Below are positions 17,658 to 24,405 of a stretch of 64,000 nt of DNA, in pieces; position 1 is the stretch's first letter, and every line of letters begins with the position of its first letter. The notes beneath the pieces are model-generated. The model saw only the letters and a list, made by a program, of their open reading frames with translations, did not search any database and was not told the origin of the DNA. Source of the stretch: Oceanibaculum indicum P24 (lineage in GTDB: Bacteria > Pseudomonadota > Alphaproteobacteria > Oceanibaculales > Oceanibaculaceae); NCBI RefSeq assembly GCF_000299935.1, contig NZ_AMRL01000011.1:46050-110049 (forward strand), given 5' to 3'. A program made the position numbers and the translations under genes.

Positions 17658-18323
17658 TCATGCGCCTGGCTGTCCGCGCTTGCGCAGGCCGTTCTGCCGT
17701 AACCGCCAGATGAAAGTGTCGAAGCGGTCCTGCCCGAAGAAGGGCTCGTTCTCGAACACGAAACAGGGGACACCCCAGTGGCCGGCCTCGGTCAGCTCCG
17801 CCTCGTTCGCCAGCATTTGCTCGTCGTACCAACCGGGATTGCTGTCGATGCGCGCCTGCATCTCCTCATGGTCGAGCCCCGCCTTTTCGGCTGCCTTCGC
17901 CAGGTGGTCGCCCTTGTCCCAGTTATCGACGCTGCCATCCCACAGCAGGCGCGAGATGTTGTCCGCATAGGCCAGGCCGTGCCCCTGCCTGCAAGCTTCA
18001 ACGCCGAGATGCGAGATGTTGCGGATGAACGGCTGGTCCTTGGCGATCTTCAGTGTGACAGGATCCTGCTGGATGGGATCGGGAACCGGGCGCCGGAAGG
18101 GCAGACCAAGAAAGTCCGCCTGGCGCTTGGTGTCGAGGAAGAAGTAAGGGCGGTGAAGCGGCCCCATCCGGTCGAAATAGGCCGGTTCGCGCAAGGCCAG
18201 CGGCCGGACGATGCGAATCTGTGCATCGACATCGTACTCCGCCGCGAAGGCAACGAGACGCGCGGTGGCGAGATAGCTGTAGGGGCTGCGGAAAGACCAA
18301 TATACAGTAAATGGAATTGTCAT
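17658..18323 (-). CDS. DsbA-family oxidoreductase / 2-hydroxychromene-2-carboxylate isomerase-like protein
   Basis: This 221-residue protein has a thioredoxin-like fold with the helical insert of the HCCA isomerase/kappa-GST group. The glutathione-site motif is seen as YWSFRSPYSYLATARL (about residues 8-23), with Ser in place of a redox Cys pair. The cis-Pro loop is WGVPCFVFENEPFFGQDR (about 183-200). Members isomerise ring-opened aromatic intermediates or act as glutathione transferases. It is divergent from the LysR gene and upstream of the TRAP genes, so it probably acts on the imported compound. The exact reaction cannot be read. Confidence 0.88.
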   Translation of the reverse strand: MTIPFTVYWSFRSPYSYLATARLVAFAAEYDVDAQIRIVRPLALREPAYFDRMGPLHRPYFFLDTKRQADFLGLPFRRPVPDPIQQDPVTLKIAKDQPFIRNISHLGVEACRQGHGLAYADNISRLLWDGSVDNWDKGDHLAKAAEKAGLDHEEMQARIDSNPGWYDEQMLANEAELTEAGHWGVPCFVFENEPFFGQDRFDTFIWRLRQNGLRKRGQPGA

Positions 18324-18391
18324 CGATACATACTCCTGTACACCCAGTTGGCGCGAAGCGGCTTCCCGGCTTCGCGATTGTGACTCCGACG
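18324..18391. promoter_or_regulatory. Divergent promoter region, LysR gene and DsbA-like gene, with 8-bp inverted repeat
   Basis: These 68 bases lie between two divergent starts. CGCGAAGC (18352-18359) is repeated inverted as GCTTCGCG (18369-18376) with 9 bases between. This is the place where a LysR protein normally binds to control itself and the divergent gene. The element could also fold as a hairpin in the LysR leader. Confidence 0.45.
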
Positions 18392-19336
18392 ATGAGCCGT
18401 TACTCGATCGATATCAGGCATCTGCGATATTTCATTGCCATCGCGGAAGCAGGCAGCTTCACCGGTGCGGCAAATCACCTGCATATCGCCCAGCCGGCGC
18501 TCAGCCAGCATGTGCGGAATCTGGAGCAGAGCTTCGGAACCCAGCTGCTCGACAGGACCACACGCGGCGTCGAACTCACGGCGGATGGCCGGAAGCTGCT
18601 GGCGCACGCGCGTCGCGTTGTCGAGGAGATGGACCGATTGGTAGACGCCATCAGCCCCGGCAAGCCGGAGGGTGATGTGATGCTTGGGCTGCCGATCCCG
18701 GTCAGCCCGCTGATCACCCAGCCGCTGCTGACGACGATGCAGCGTGACTATGATGGCGTGACCCTGCATATCCGGGAGGCAATGAGCGCGTATCTGGCGG
18801 AATGGCTGATCGATGGCCGGATCGACGCGGCCGTCCTGTTCAGCAACCAGGAGCTGCCGCATATCGATACACATGAGGTCTGTGAGGAAACGCTCTACGT
18901 CGTTGGCCCGCCCGGCGCTTTCGCTCCTGGCGCGGTCGTTCCGTTCCATGACCTGCCGCGCTACCCGCTGATCATGTCGCACCCGGAAAACGGGTTGCGC
19001 TCGCTGGTTCACAGCACGGCGCAGCGGCTGGGCGTCGAATACACGATCAAGTTCGAAATCGACGTGATCAACGAGATGAAGCGCTTCGTTGCCGCCGGAA
19101 AAGGCTTCACCGTACTGGCGCCGGTCGCCTTTTATGAGGAACTTGTCGCCGGTCGCCTGTCGGCTGCGCCCATCGTCGAGCCGGAGATCGTGCGCACCTG
19201 GACCATGGCAACTCGCCGTCATACCCGGCCGAACGCAGCCTGCAAGGCCGCGATGGACCTGACTGAAGCAGTCCTGATCGAGCGTACCGGCATGGTGAAG
19301 AAGGCCGTCAGCGATTATGCCGGTACGCTGCATTGA
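18392..19336 (+). CDS. LysR-family transcriptional regulator
   Basis: This 314-residue protein has the N-terminal winged helix-turn-helix of LysR proteins (about residues 7-66: IRHLRYFIAIAEAGSFTGAANHLHIAQPALSQHVRNLE in part, then LLDRTTRGVELTADG). The co-inducer-binding domain covers about 95-300. The open frame extends 27 codons upstream, but ATG 18392 puts the helix-turn-helix at the usual position. It is divergent from the DsbA-like gene and convergent with the YdhR-like gene. It is the only regulator in the sulfatase-TRAP-dehydrogenase region, so it probably senses the compound handled there. Confidence 0.93.
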   Translation: MSRYSIDIRHLRYFIAIAEAGSFTGAANHLHIAQPALSQHVRNLEQSFGTQLLDRTTRGVELTADGRKLLAHARRVVEEMDRLVDAISPGKPEGDVMLGLPIPVSPLITQPLLTTMQRDYDGVTLHIREAMSAYLAEWLIDGRIDAAVLFSNQELPHIDTHEVCEETLYVVGPPGAFAPGAVVPFHDLPRYPLIMSHPENGLRSLVHSTAQRLGVEYTIKFEIDVINEMKRFVAAGKGFTVLAPVAFYEELVAGRLSAAPIVEPEIVRTWTMATRRHTRPNAACKAAMDLTEAVLIERTGMVKKAVSDYAGTLH

Positions 19337-19339
19337 CGA

Positions 19340-19660
19340 TCAGACGCCTTCGTCGCCGCCCAGTATCGTCCCCGCTTCATTATCCACGATGACCGGCGTC
19401 TCCAGGAACTCGACGCGCGGCGGCGCGCCGAAACGCGCCATGATGGACGCCGCGAAAGCATCGTCGAACAGTGTTTCCGCCTCGGCCCGGCTGCGGAACA
19501 GATAGACGCCGCCGCAGGTGTTGTCGTCGGCGATGTAGTAGTATTTGCGCACCAGTCCGGCGATCGTCTGGAAGCGCGGTGCGGACTGCCGGAACATCCC
19601 TTTCAGCTCGTCCTGGGACTTGCCGACGGGCTGCGGGAACCGGGTAATGACGGTGATCAT
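19340..19660 (-). CDS. YdhR-like / monooxygenase-fold small protein
   Basis: This 106-residue protein is a single ferredoxin-like alpha-beta barrel. The strand MITVITRFPQPVGKSQDELKGMF, the IAGLVRKYYYIADDNTCGGVYLFRSRAEAE block and the C-terminal strand resemble the putative mono-oxygenase YdhR family. It lies 30 bp after the aldehyde dehydrogenase gene on the same strand, so it is probably in its operon. Proteins of this fold act as cofactor-less oxygenases or as small dimeric accessory proteins, and function is not decided. Its stop nearly touches that of the LysR gene (3 bp apart). Confidence 0.8.
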   Translation of the reverse strand: MITVITRFPQPVGKSQDELKGMFRQSAPRFQTIAGLVRKYYYIADDNTCGGVYLFRSRAEAETLFDDAFAASIMARFGAPPRVEFLETPVIVDNEAGTILGGDEGV

Positions 19661-19690
19661 GCTGAATTTCCTGTCTTTCTGAACGGCCGG

Positions 19691-21151
19691 TCAGTCGAGC
19701 TGACTGACATGCTTGGTGTCGAGATAGCTTTCCAGCCCCTCGGTGCCGCCTTCGGAGCCGTAACCGCTCTCCTTCACGCCGCCGAACGGAACCTCCGCCA
19801 GCGAGATACCAAGGTGGTTGATGCCCAGCATGCCGGTACGCACCCCCTCGCGCAGGGCCTGGGCGCGCTTTGAGACGCCGGTAAAGGCATAGGCGGCAAG
19901 GCCGAATGGCAGGGAATTGGCGCGGGCAATCCCCTCCTCGACCGTATCGAAAGGCGTGATTGGGACGACAGGGCCGAACGGTTCCTCGCGCATCACGCGG
20001 CACTCATCCGTGGCGTCGGCGATCACCGTCGGCTTCCAGAAATAGCCGCGGTTACCAATGCGGCTGCCACCGGTGGTGATCTTCAGGCCCCGCTCGCGCG
20101 CATCGGCGACGAACCCCTCCATCGCCGCCAGGCGGCGTTCATTCGCCATCGGTCCCATTTGGGTATCGGCGGCGCGGCCATCGCCGACACGCAGCGCCTT
20201 CGCCCCTTCGGTGAAGGCCTCAACGAATGTCGCGTAGGACCCACGCTGCACATAGAAGCGCGAGGGCGAGACACAGACCTGCCCGGCATTGCGGAATTTG
20301 GCGGCCAGGAGCGCCTGCACCGCCGGCTCCACTTCCGTGTCGTCGAACACCAGGACCGGCGCATGCCCGCCCAGCTCCAGCGTACAGCGCTTCACACCGT
20401 CCGCTGCCAGCTTCGCCAGCTCCTTGCCGACCGGAATCGAGCCGGTGAAGGAAATCTTGCGGATCCCTGGATGCGGGATCAGGAAGGCGGAGACTTCCGC
20501 CGGCTTGCCGAAGACAAGGTTCAGCACGCCGGCCGGGACGCCCGCATCGACGCAGGCATCGACCAGTGCACAACAGGTGGCCGGGGTTTCCTCAGCCGCC
20601 TTGATGACCAGCGTGCAGCCGGCGGCCAGTGCACCAGCAATCTTGCGCGCCGGCGTCAGTGCCGGGAAGTTCCAGGGGCAGAAGCCAGCCACCGGGCCGA
20701 TGGGCTCACGGATGACCATCTGGTTGGCGCCAGGCATGCGAGACGGCACGATCCGGCCATAGAGCCGTACACATTCGTCGCCATACCATTCGAAGATGTC
20801 GGCGGCAGCCAGGATTTCGCCCTTCGCCTCGGCCAGTGGTTTGCCCTGCTCCAGCGTTACCCAGACCGCGATGGCACTGCTGCGTTCACGCAGAAGGTTC
20901 GCCGCCTTGTTCAGGATGCGCTTGCGTTCCAGAGGCGTGGTGCGGCTCCAGATCTCGAAGGCTCGGACTGCGGCGCTGGCCGCGCGGTCGAGGTCGGCGG
21001 CGGAGGCATGCGGCAGATAGCCCAGCGCTTCCTCTGTCGCGGGGTTGATGACCGCCTCGCCCTCACTGGCCGTTCCCTGCGTCCAGGCGCCTTCTATGAA
21101 CAGCCCAAGCTCCCGATAGTCGGCAGCTGCCGCCACGCCGTTCGGCTGCAT
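19691..21151 (-). CDS. NAD(P)-dependent aldehyde dehydrogenase, succinate-semialdehyde dehydrogenase type
   Basis: This 486-residue enzyme oxidises an aldehyde to a carboxylic acid. The active-site Glu is in LELGGHAPVLVFDD and the catalytic Cys in NAGQVCVSPSRFYV. The Rossmann nucleotide site is GSIPVGKELAKLA, preceded by PWNFPALTPARKIAGALAAGCT. The C-terminus (PFGGVKESGYGSEGGTEGLESYLDTKHV, in part) is typical of SSADH/GabD-like enzymes. ATG 21151 with AGGGAGAG upstream is chosen over the open frame to 21223. It leads a two-gene operon with the YdhR-like protein and may complete breakdown of the imported compound. Substrate specificity is inferred from subgroup resemblance only. Confidence 0.9.
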   Translation of the reverse strand: MQPNGVAAAADYRELGLFIEGAWTQGTASEGEAVINPATEEALGYLPHASAADLDRAASAAVRAFEIWSRTTPLERKRILNKAANLLRERSSAIAVWVTLEQGKPLAEAKGEILAAADIFEWYGDECVRLYGRIVPSRMPGANQMVIREPIGPVAGFCPWNFPALTPARKIAGALAAGCTLVIKAAEETPATCCALVDACVDAGVPAGVLNLVFGKPAEVSAFLIPHPGIRKISFTGSIPVGKELAKLAADGVKRCTLELGGHAPVLVFDDTEVEPAVQALLAAKFRNAGQVCVSPSRFYVQRGSYATFVEAFTEGAKALRVGDGRAADTQMGPMANERRLAAMEGFVADARERGLKITTGGSRIGNRGYFWKPTVIADATDECRVMREEPFGPVVPITPFDTVEEGIARANSLPFGLAAYAFTGVSKRAQALREGVRTGMLGINHLGISLAEVPFGGVKESGYGSEGGTEGLESYLDTKHVSQLD

Positions 21152-21225
21152 GAAATCTCTCCCTGTAAGATTGAATCGAAGCTGGCGAAGGCCGCTCCAT
21201 TGGTCTGGGAGTGATTTACGCAATC

Positions 21226-21271
21226 GCGCTACGGCAAGGCCAATAGCACTTCGCGCTAGCCGCTATAGCGC
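21226..21271 (-). promoter_or_regulatory. GCGCTA repeats upstream of the aldehyde dehydrogenase gene
   Basis: The hexamer GCGCTA occurs at 21226-21231 and 21253-21258, and inverted (TAGCGC) at 21266-21271. The last two form GCGCTA-N7-TAGCGC. They sit 75-120 bp upstream of the dehydrogenase start, a normal activator position. The regulator is not known, and the nearby LysR protein is the obvious candidate. Confidence 0.4.
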
Positions 21272-21347
21272 AAACTTCTAGGGGTGTGGGGTCAATACCC
21301 GGCCGAGGAACGTCCCGATCGGCACCATCTTCGGGATCGTCCGGCAT

Positions 21348-22691
21348 TCACGCGGAAAGTCTTATCCTTGCCTCGAAGCCGCCGTCCTGTCCCGGCACCG
21401 GCGACCGCAGTTCCAGCCGTCCACCGGTCTGGCGCAGGATTGTGTCGGCGATGGCGAGGCCAAGGCCGGAACCGTCCGGCCCTTTCCCGGCGCGGCTGCC
21501 GCGTACGAAGCGCTGCGTCAGCCGGGAGAGTATCTCTGGCGGGATGGCGGCACAGTCATTGCGCACGCTGATCGTCCGATCATCCGGCATGGCGATCTCG
21601 ACGGGCGTATCGGGATCGCCATAGGCCAGCGCATTCTCGACCAGATTGCGCACCACGATGCTGAAGGCGTCGATGTCCATGCGGGCGCGCAGCGATGCGC
21701 CCTCGGTGATCGTCAGGGAAAGTCGTCGCGCCGCCCCTGGCTGCGCTGCCAGTTCCTCGATCACCAGCCGCAACACCGGCAGCAGGTCGTTCTCGGTTTC
21801 CGAAAGGCCAATGCCGGCTTCCGCGCGCGACAGGTGCAGCAGCTTTTCCACCAGCGCGCCCAACCGGTGCAGCGTCGCCTCGATCCGGCCTCCACGCGCC
21901 TGTGCCTCCTCCTGGGTGAGGCCGCTTTCCAGCTCCGCCAGCAGACGCTGGGTCTGCGCCAGCGCCGTCGCCACCGGCGTGCGCAGCTCATGCGCGCTGG
22001 TCGCGGCGAAGACACGCTCTGCCTCCAGCGCCGCCCGCAGCCGGTGCAGCAGCCGGTTCACCGCCTGCACGGTGCCGCCGATCTCCTCCGGCCAGCCGGT
22101 ATCCTCGATGGGATTCAGATTGCCGCCATCGCGCGCACCGATCGCGCCCTGCAGCCGCCGCATCGGCGCAAGTCCCTGCCTGACCGACCACAGGATGATG
22201 AGGATGCTGACCGGCACCAGCCCGGCCAGCGGCAGCAACAGGGCGCCGGCGCTTTCCATCAGGGCTTCCTGCCGGTGGCCAAGCGGTTCCGCGACCTGCA
22301 GGAAATAGCCACCCGAAGCGATGGTATAGACGCGGTGATAATTCGTTTCCGAAAATCCGAGATCGAGCGCCTGGGTATAGGGTTCTGCCGGCGCGTCATG
22401 GGACCGCAGCAGCACGGCGCCGTCGCGGCCGCGCAGCTGGAAGGTCAGGTACTCGTCGTCATCATCCTGCTCGCCCAGCAGGCCCGGGGGCGTTGCTTTC
22501 CCTACCAGGGCGCCGGTCGCCAGCGGCAGCAGCCATTGCGCGGTTTCCTCCAGCGCGCTGTCGAACACTTCGTCGATTTCCTCGTGCATGACCAGGACGG
22601 AAAAGGCCGCCCCCAACAGCCAGAGCAGCACGATGCCCCCGGTCAGCAGGAGGGTGAGGCGGCGCGAGATGCTGCCAGGGCGGGCCATCAT
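21348..22691 (-). CDS. Two-component sensor histidine kinase (PmrB/QseC-like)
   Basis: This 447-residue inner-membrane kinase has a first membrane helix at about 11-35. A periplasmic loop of about 120 residues follows, then a second helix at about 150-170, HAMP, a dimerisation domain with the phospho-accepting His in SAHELRTPVATALAQ, and an ATPase domain with NALAYGDP (N box) and GSGLGLAIADTIL (G boxes). The periplasmic loop holds an acidic stretch GEQDDDDEY (about residues 73-81). Such clusters bind cations or cationic peptides in PmrB-like sensors (family knowledge, inference here). It overlaps the regulator gene by four bases. The position opposite eptA supports a lipid A role. Confidence 0.92.
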   Translation of the reverse strand: MMARPGSISRRLTLLLTGGIVLLWLLGAAFSVLVMHEEIDEVFDSALEETAQWLLPLATGALVGKATPPGLLGEQDDDDEYLTFQLRGRDGAVLLRSHDAPAEPYTQALDLGFSETNYHRVYTIASGGYFLQVAEPLGHRQEALMESAGALLLPLAGLVPVSILIILWSVRQGLAPMRRLQGAIGARDGGNLNPIEDTGWPEEIGGTVQAVNRLLHRLRAALEAERVFAATSAHELRTPVATALAQTQRLLAELESGLTQEEAQARGGRIEATLHRLGALVEKLLHLSRAEAGIGLSETENDLLPVLRLVIEELAAQPGAARRLSLTITEGASLRARMDIDAFSIVVRNLVENALAYGDPDTPVEIAMPDDRTISVRNDCAAIPPEILSRLTQRFVRGSRAGKGPDGSGLGLAIADTILRQTGGRLELRSPVPGQDGGFEARIRLSA

Positions 22692-23344
22692 GCCTCCAGC
22701 CTATAGCCAAGGCCGCGCATGGTGCGGATCGCCTCCCGTCCCAGCTTCTTGCGCAGCCGGCTGACATAGACCTCCACCGCGTTGGACTCGATTTCGGCGC
22801 CGAAGGCATAGAGCGCATCCTCTATCCGCCCCTTCGAGACCAGCGCGCCCGGCCGCCGCATCAGCAGTTCCAGTACCGCCCACTCCCGTGCCGTCAGTTC
22901 CGCTACGACGCCCGCGACCGTCACGCGGTGCGCGCTCTGGTCTATTTCCATATCCCCCAGCCGCAGAACCGGGTTTGGGTCGCCGGCATAGCGCCGGCTG
23001 ACCGCCATGATGCGTGCTGACAGTTCCTCCAGGTCGAAGGGCTTCACCAGATAATCGTCGGCGCCGGCGTTCAGCCCCTCGATTCGGTCGGAGATACGGT
23101 CGCGCGCCGTCAGCACGATCACCGGCACCTTGTCGCCCAGGCCACGGAGGTCGCGCAGCAGGGCAAGCCCGCTGCCATCCGGCAAGGCCAGATCCAGCAG
23201 GATGAGCTGGTAGGCAACAGTCTGCGCGGCATGCTCCGCATCCGCCAGTGTCGTCATCCAGTCCACCGCATGGCCGGCTCTTGCCACATGCTCCTGCACG
23301 GCCTCCCCCAGACCCGGCTCGTCTTCCACCAGCAAGATACGCAT
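22688..23344 (-). CDS. OmpR-family response regulator (PmrA/QseB-like)
   Basis: This 218-residue regulator has a receiver domain with the acidic pair VEDEP, phospho-acceptor Asp51 (LILLDLALPDG), Thr in VIVLTAR and Lys in LVKPFDLEEL. Its winged-helix DNA-binding domain (about 125-218) ends VSRLRKKLGREAIRTMRGLGYRLEA (in part). It is the first gene of the kinase operon and is divergent from the PepSY gene. Proteins of this family bind direct repeats spaced 11 bp. A matching repeat lies at 23409-23426 and another upstream of eptA. Confidence 0.94.
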   Translation of the reverse strand: MRILLVEDEPGLGEAVQEHVARAGHAVDWMTTLADAEHAAQTVAYQLILLDLALPDGSGLALLRDLRGLGDKVPVIVLTARDRISDRIEGLNAGADDYLVKPFDLEELSARIMAVSRRYAGDPNPVLRLGDMEIDQSAHRVTVAGVVAELTAREWAVLELLMRRPGALVSKGRIEDALYAFGAEIESNAVEVYVSRLRKKLGREAIRTMRGLGYRLEA

Positions 23345-23408
23345 CGGCCCTCCGCTACAGCTACGCAGGATGCATAGCCCGGGCGGCTGACGCCAGTCTG
23401 AACGGCCT

Positions 23409-23448
23409 TCAGCTTGCTGTCAGGAAGTCCTGTCAGGGTTGCCATTAT
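23409..23448 (+). promoter_or_regulatory. Predicted PmrA-like box and promoter of the PepSY/cytochrome genes
   Basis: TCAGCTT (23409-23415), four bases, then TCAGGAA (23420-23426) form a direct repeat with an 11-bp period. If the second half-site TCAGGA serves as the -35, a 17-bp spacer leads to CATTAT (23443-23448) as the -10. This is the layout of an OmpR-family activated promoter. A further TCAGG lies at 23433. The region lies between the response regulator gene and the PepSY gene, so it may also autoregulate the regulator. Confidence 0.55.
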
Positions 23449-23473
23449 CCTCACCCGTTACAGGAGAACCGAC

Positions 23474-23749
23474 ATGCGTATCCGACTGACCGCTCTCGCC
23501 GCCGCCCTGCTGATCGGCACCGCCGCCCTGCCGGCCCTGGCCAGCGACAAGTGCAACGTGCCGAAAGGCGAGTGGCAGGCCGCACAGGAACTGCAGGCGA
23601 AGCTGGAGGCCCAGGGCTGGAAGATCCAGCGCCTGAAGACCGATGATGGCTGCTACGAAGTCTATGCGACCGACGCCAACGGCAAGAAGATCGAGGCCTA
23701 TTTCAACCCGAAGACGCTGGAGATGATCCAGTCGAAGATGAAGGACTGA
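23474..23749 (+). CDS. Small periplasmic PepSY-domain protein
   Basis: This 91-residue protein has a signal peptide (MRIRLTALAAALLIGTAALPALA, cut before SDKC near residue 24). It continues as one PepSY-like domain: QELQAKLEAQGWKIQRLKTDDGCYEVYATDANGKKIEAYFNP, in pieces. Such domains are periplasmic binding or inhibitor modules that often accompany cytochromes and two-component systems. ATG 23474 with CAGGAGAA upstream is chosen over an upstream open stretch. It lies 4 bp from the cytochrome b561 gene. The two Cys (in DKCNV and DGCYEV) may form a disulfide. Confidence 0.85.
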   Translation: MRIRLTALAAALLIGTAALPALASDKCNVPKGEWQAAQELQAKLEAQGWKIQRLKTDDGCYEVYATDANGKKIEAYFNPKTLEMIQSKMKD

Positions 23750-23753
23750 GCCT

Positions 23754-24317
23754 ATGCAGCCCGCTCTGGAGCCTATCCGGCAGCCAGGTGTGAAGGTCTG
23801 GGACCGCTTCGTGCGCCTGTTCCACTGGACGCTGGCCGGCAGCATCGCCGTCGCCTGGCTGTCGGCGGAGGAATGGGACGCCCTGCATGAGTGGACCGGC
23901 TACCTGATCGGCGGGCTGCTGTTGCTCCGGCTGGTCTGGGGCCTGATCGGCAGCCGCTATGCGCGGTTCTCGCAATTCCTGAGGCCTCCGGCGGCGATCC
24001 TTGCCTATGGGCGGGCCATCCTGACAGGCCGGGAGCGGCGGTATCTGGGCCACAATCCCGCAGGTGCGGCGATGATCCTGGCGCTCATCGCCGTCATCGC
24101 CGGCACTGCCCTGACCGGCTGGATGGGAACGCTCGACCGCTTCTGGGGTGTCGAATGGGTTGAGGAAGTGCATGAGAGCCTCGCCACCCTCATCCTGATC
24201 CTGGTGCCCCTGCATCTGGCCGGCATCGTCCTGGCCAGCCTGCGACACCATGAAAATCTGGTGCGCGCAATGATCTCCGGACGCAAGCGCGCGCCATCGG
24301 GAACGGACGTCGCCTGA
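23754..24317 (+). CDS. Cytochrome b561-family membrane protein
   Basis: This 187-residue protein has four predicted membrane helices. Candidate haem ligands are His in RLFHWTLAGSIAV (about residue 23), in ALHEWTGYLIGG, in VEEVHESLATLIL and in LVPLHLAGIVLAS, the usual pattern of a b-type cytochrome domain. It is translated right after the PepSY protein and probably shares its promoter. Such PepSY plus cytochrome b pairs beside PmrAB-like systems may pass electrons in the envelope. The physiological partner is unknown. Confidence 0.87.
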   Translation: MQPALEPIRQPGVKVWDRFVRLFHWTLAGSIAVAWLSAEEWDALHEWTGYLIGGLLLLRLVWGLIGSRYARFSQFLRPPAAILAYGRAILTGRERRYLGHNPAGAAMILALIAVIAGTALTGWMGTLDRFWGVEWVEEVHESLATLILILVPLHLAGIVLASLRHHENLVRAMISGRKRAPSGTDVA

Positions 24318-24337
24318 TTCCCCTCTCTCAGGCGCGT

Positions 24338-24355
24338 TCAGCTTCCCGTCAGCTT
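24338..24355 (+). promoter_or_regulatory. Predicted PmrA-like box upstream of eptA
   Basis: A perfect direct repeat TCAGCTT-N4-TCAGCTT (24338-24344, 24349-24355) has an 11-bp period, 51-68 bp before the eptA start. It shares TTCAGCTT-N3-GTCAG with the element at 23408-23423 upstream of the PepSY gene. This supports co-regulation by the adjacent OmpR-family regulator. The -10 here is weak (TTCATC near 24372). Confidence 0.55.
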
Positions 24356-24405
24356 TCGGGCGTATCGGTTGTTCATCCAGCCTCCCCCCTGCGTATGGAC
24401 CGCCG

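Noticed and set aside
17557..17832. 91-codon minus-strand frame at the end of the DsbA-like gene
   Set aside because: Arg-rich out-of-frame shadow running into non-coding DNA.
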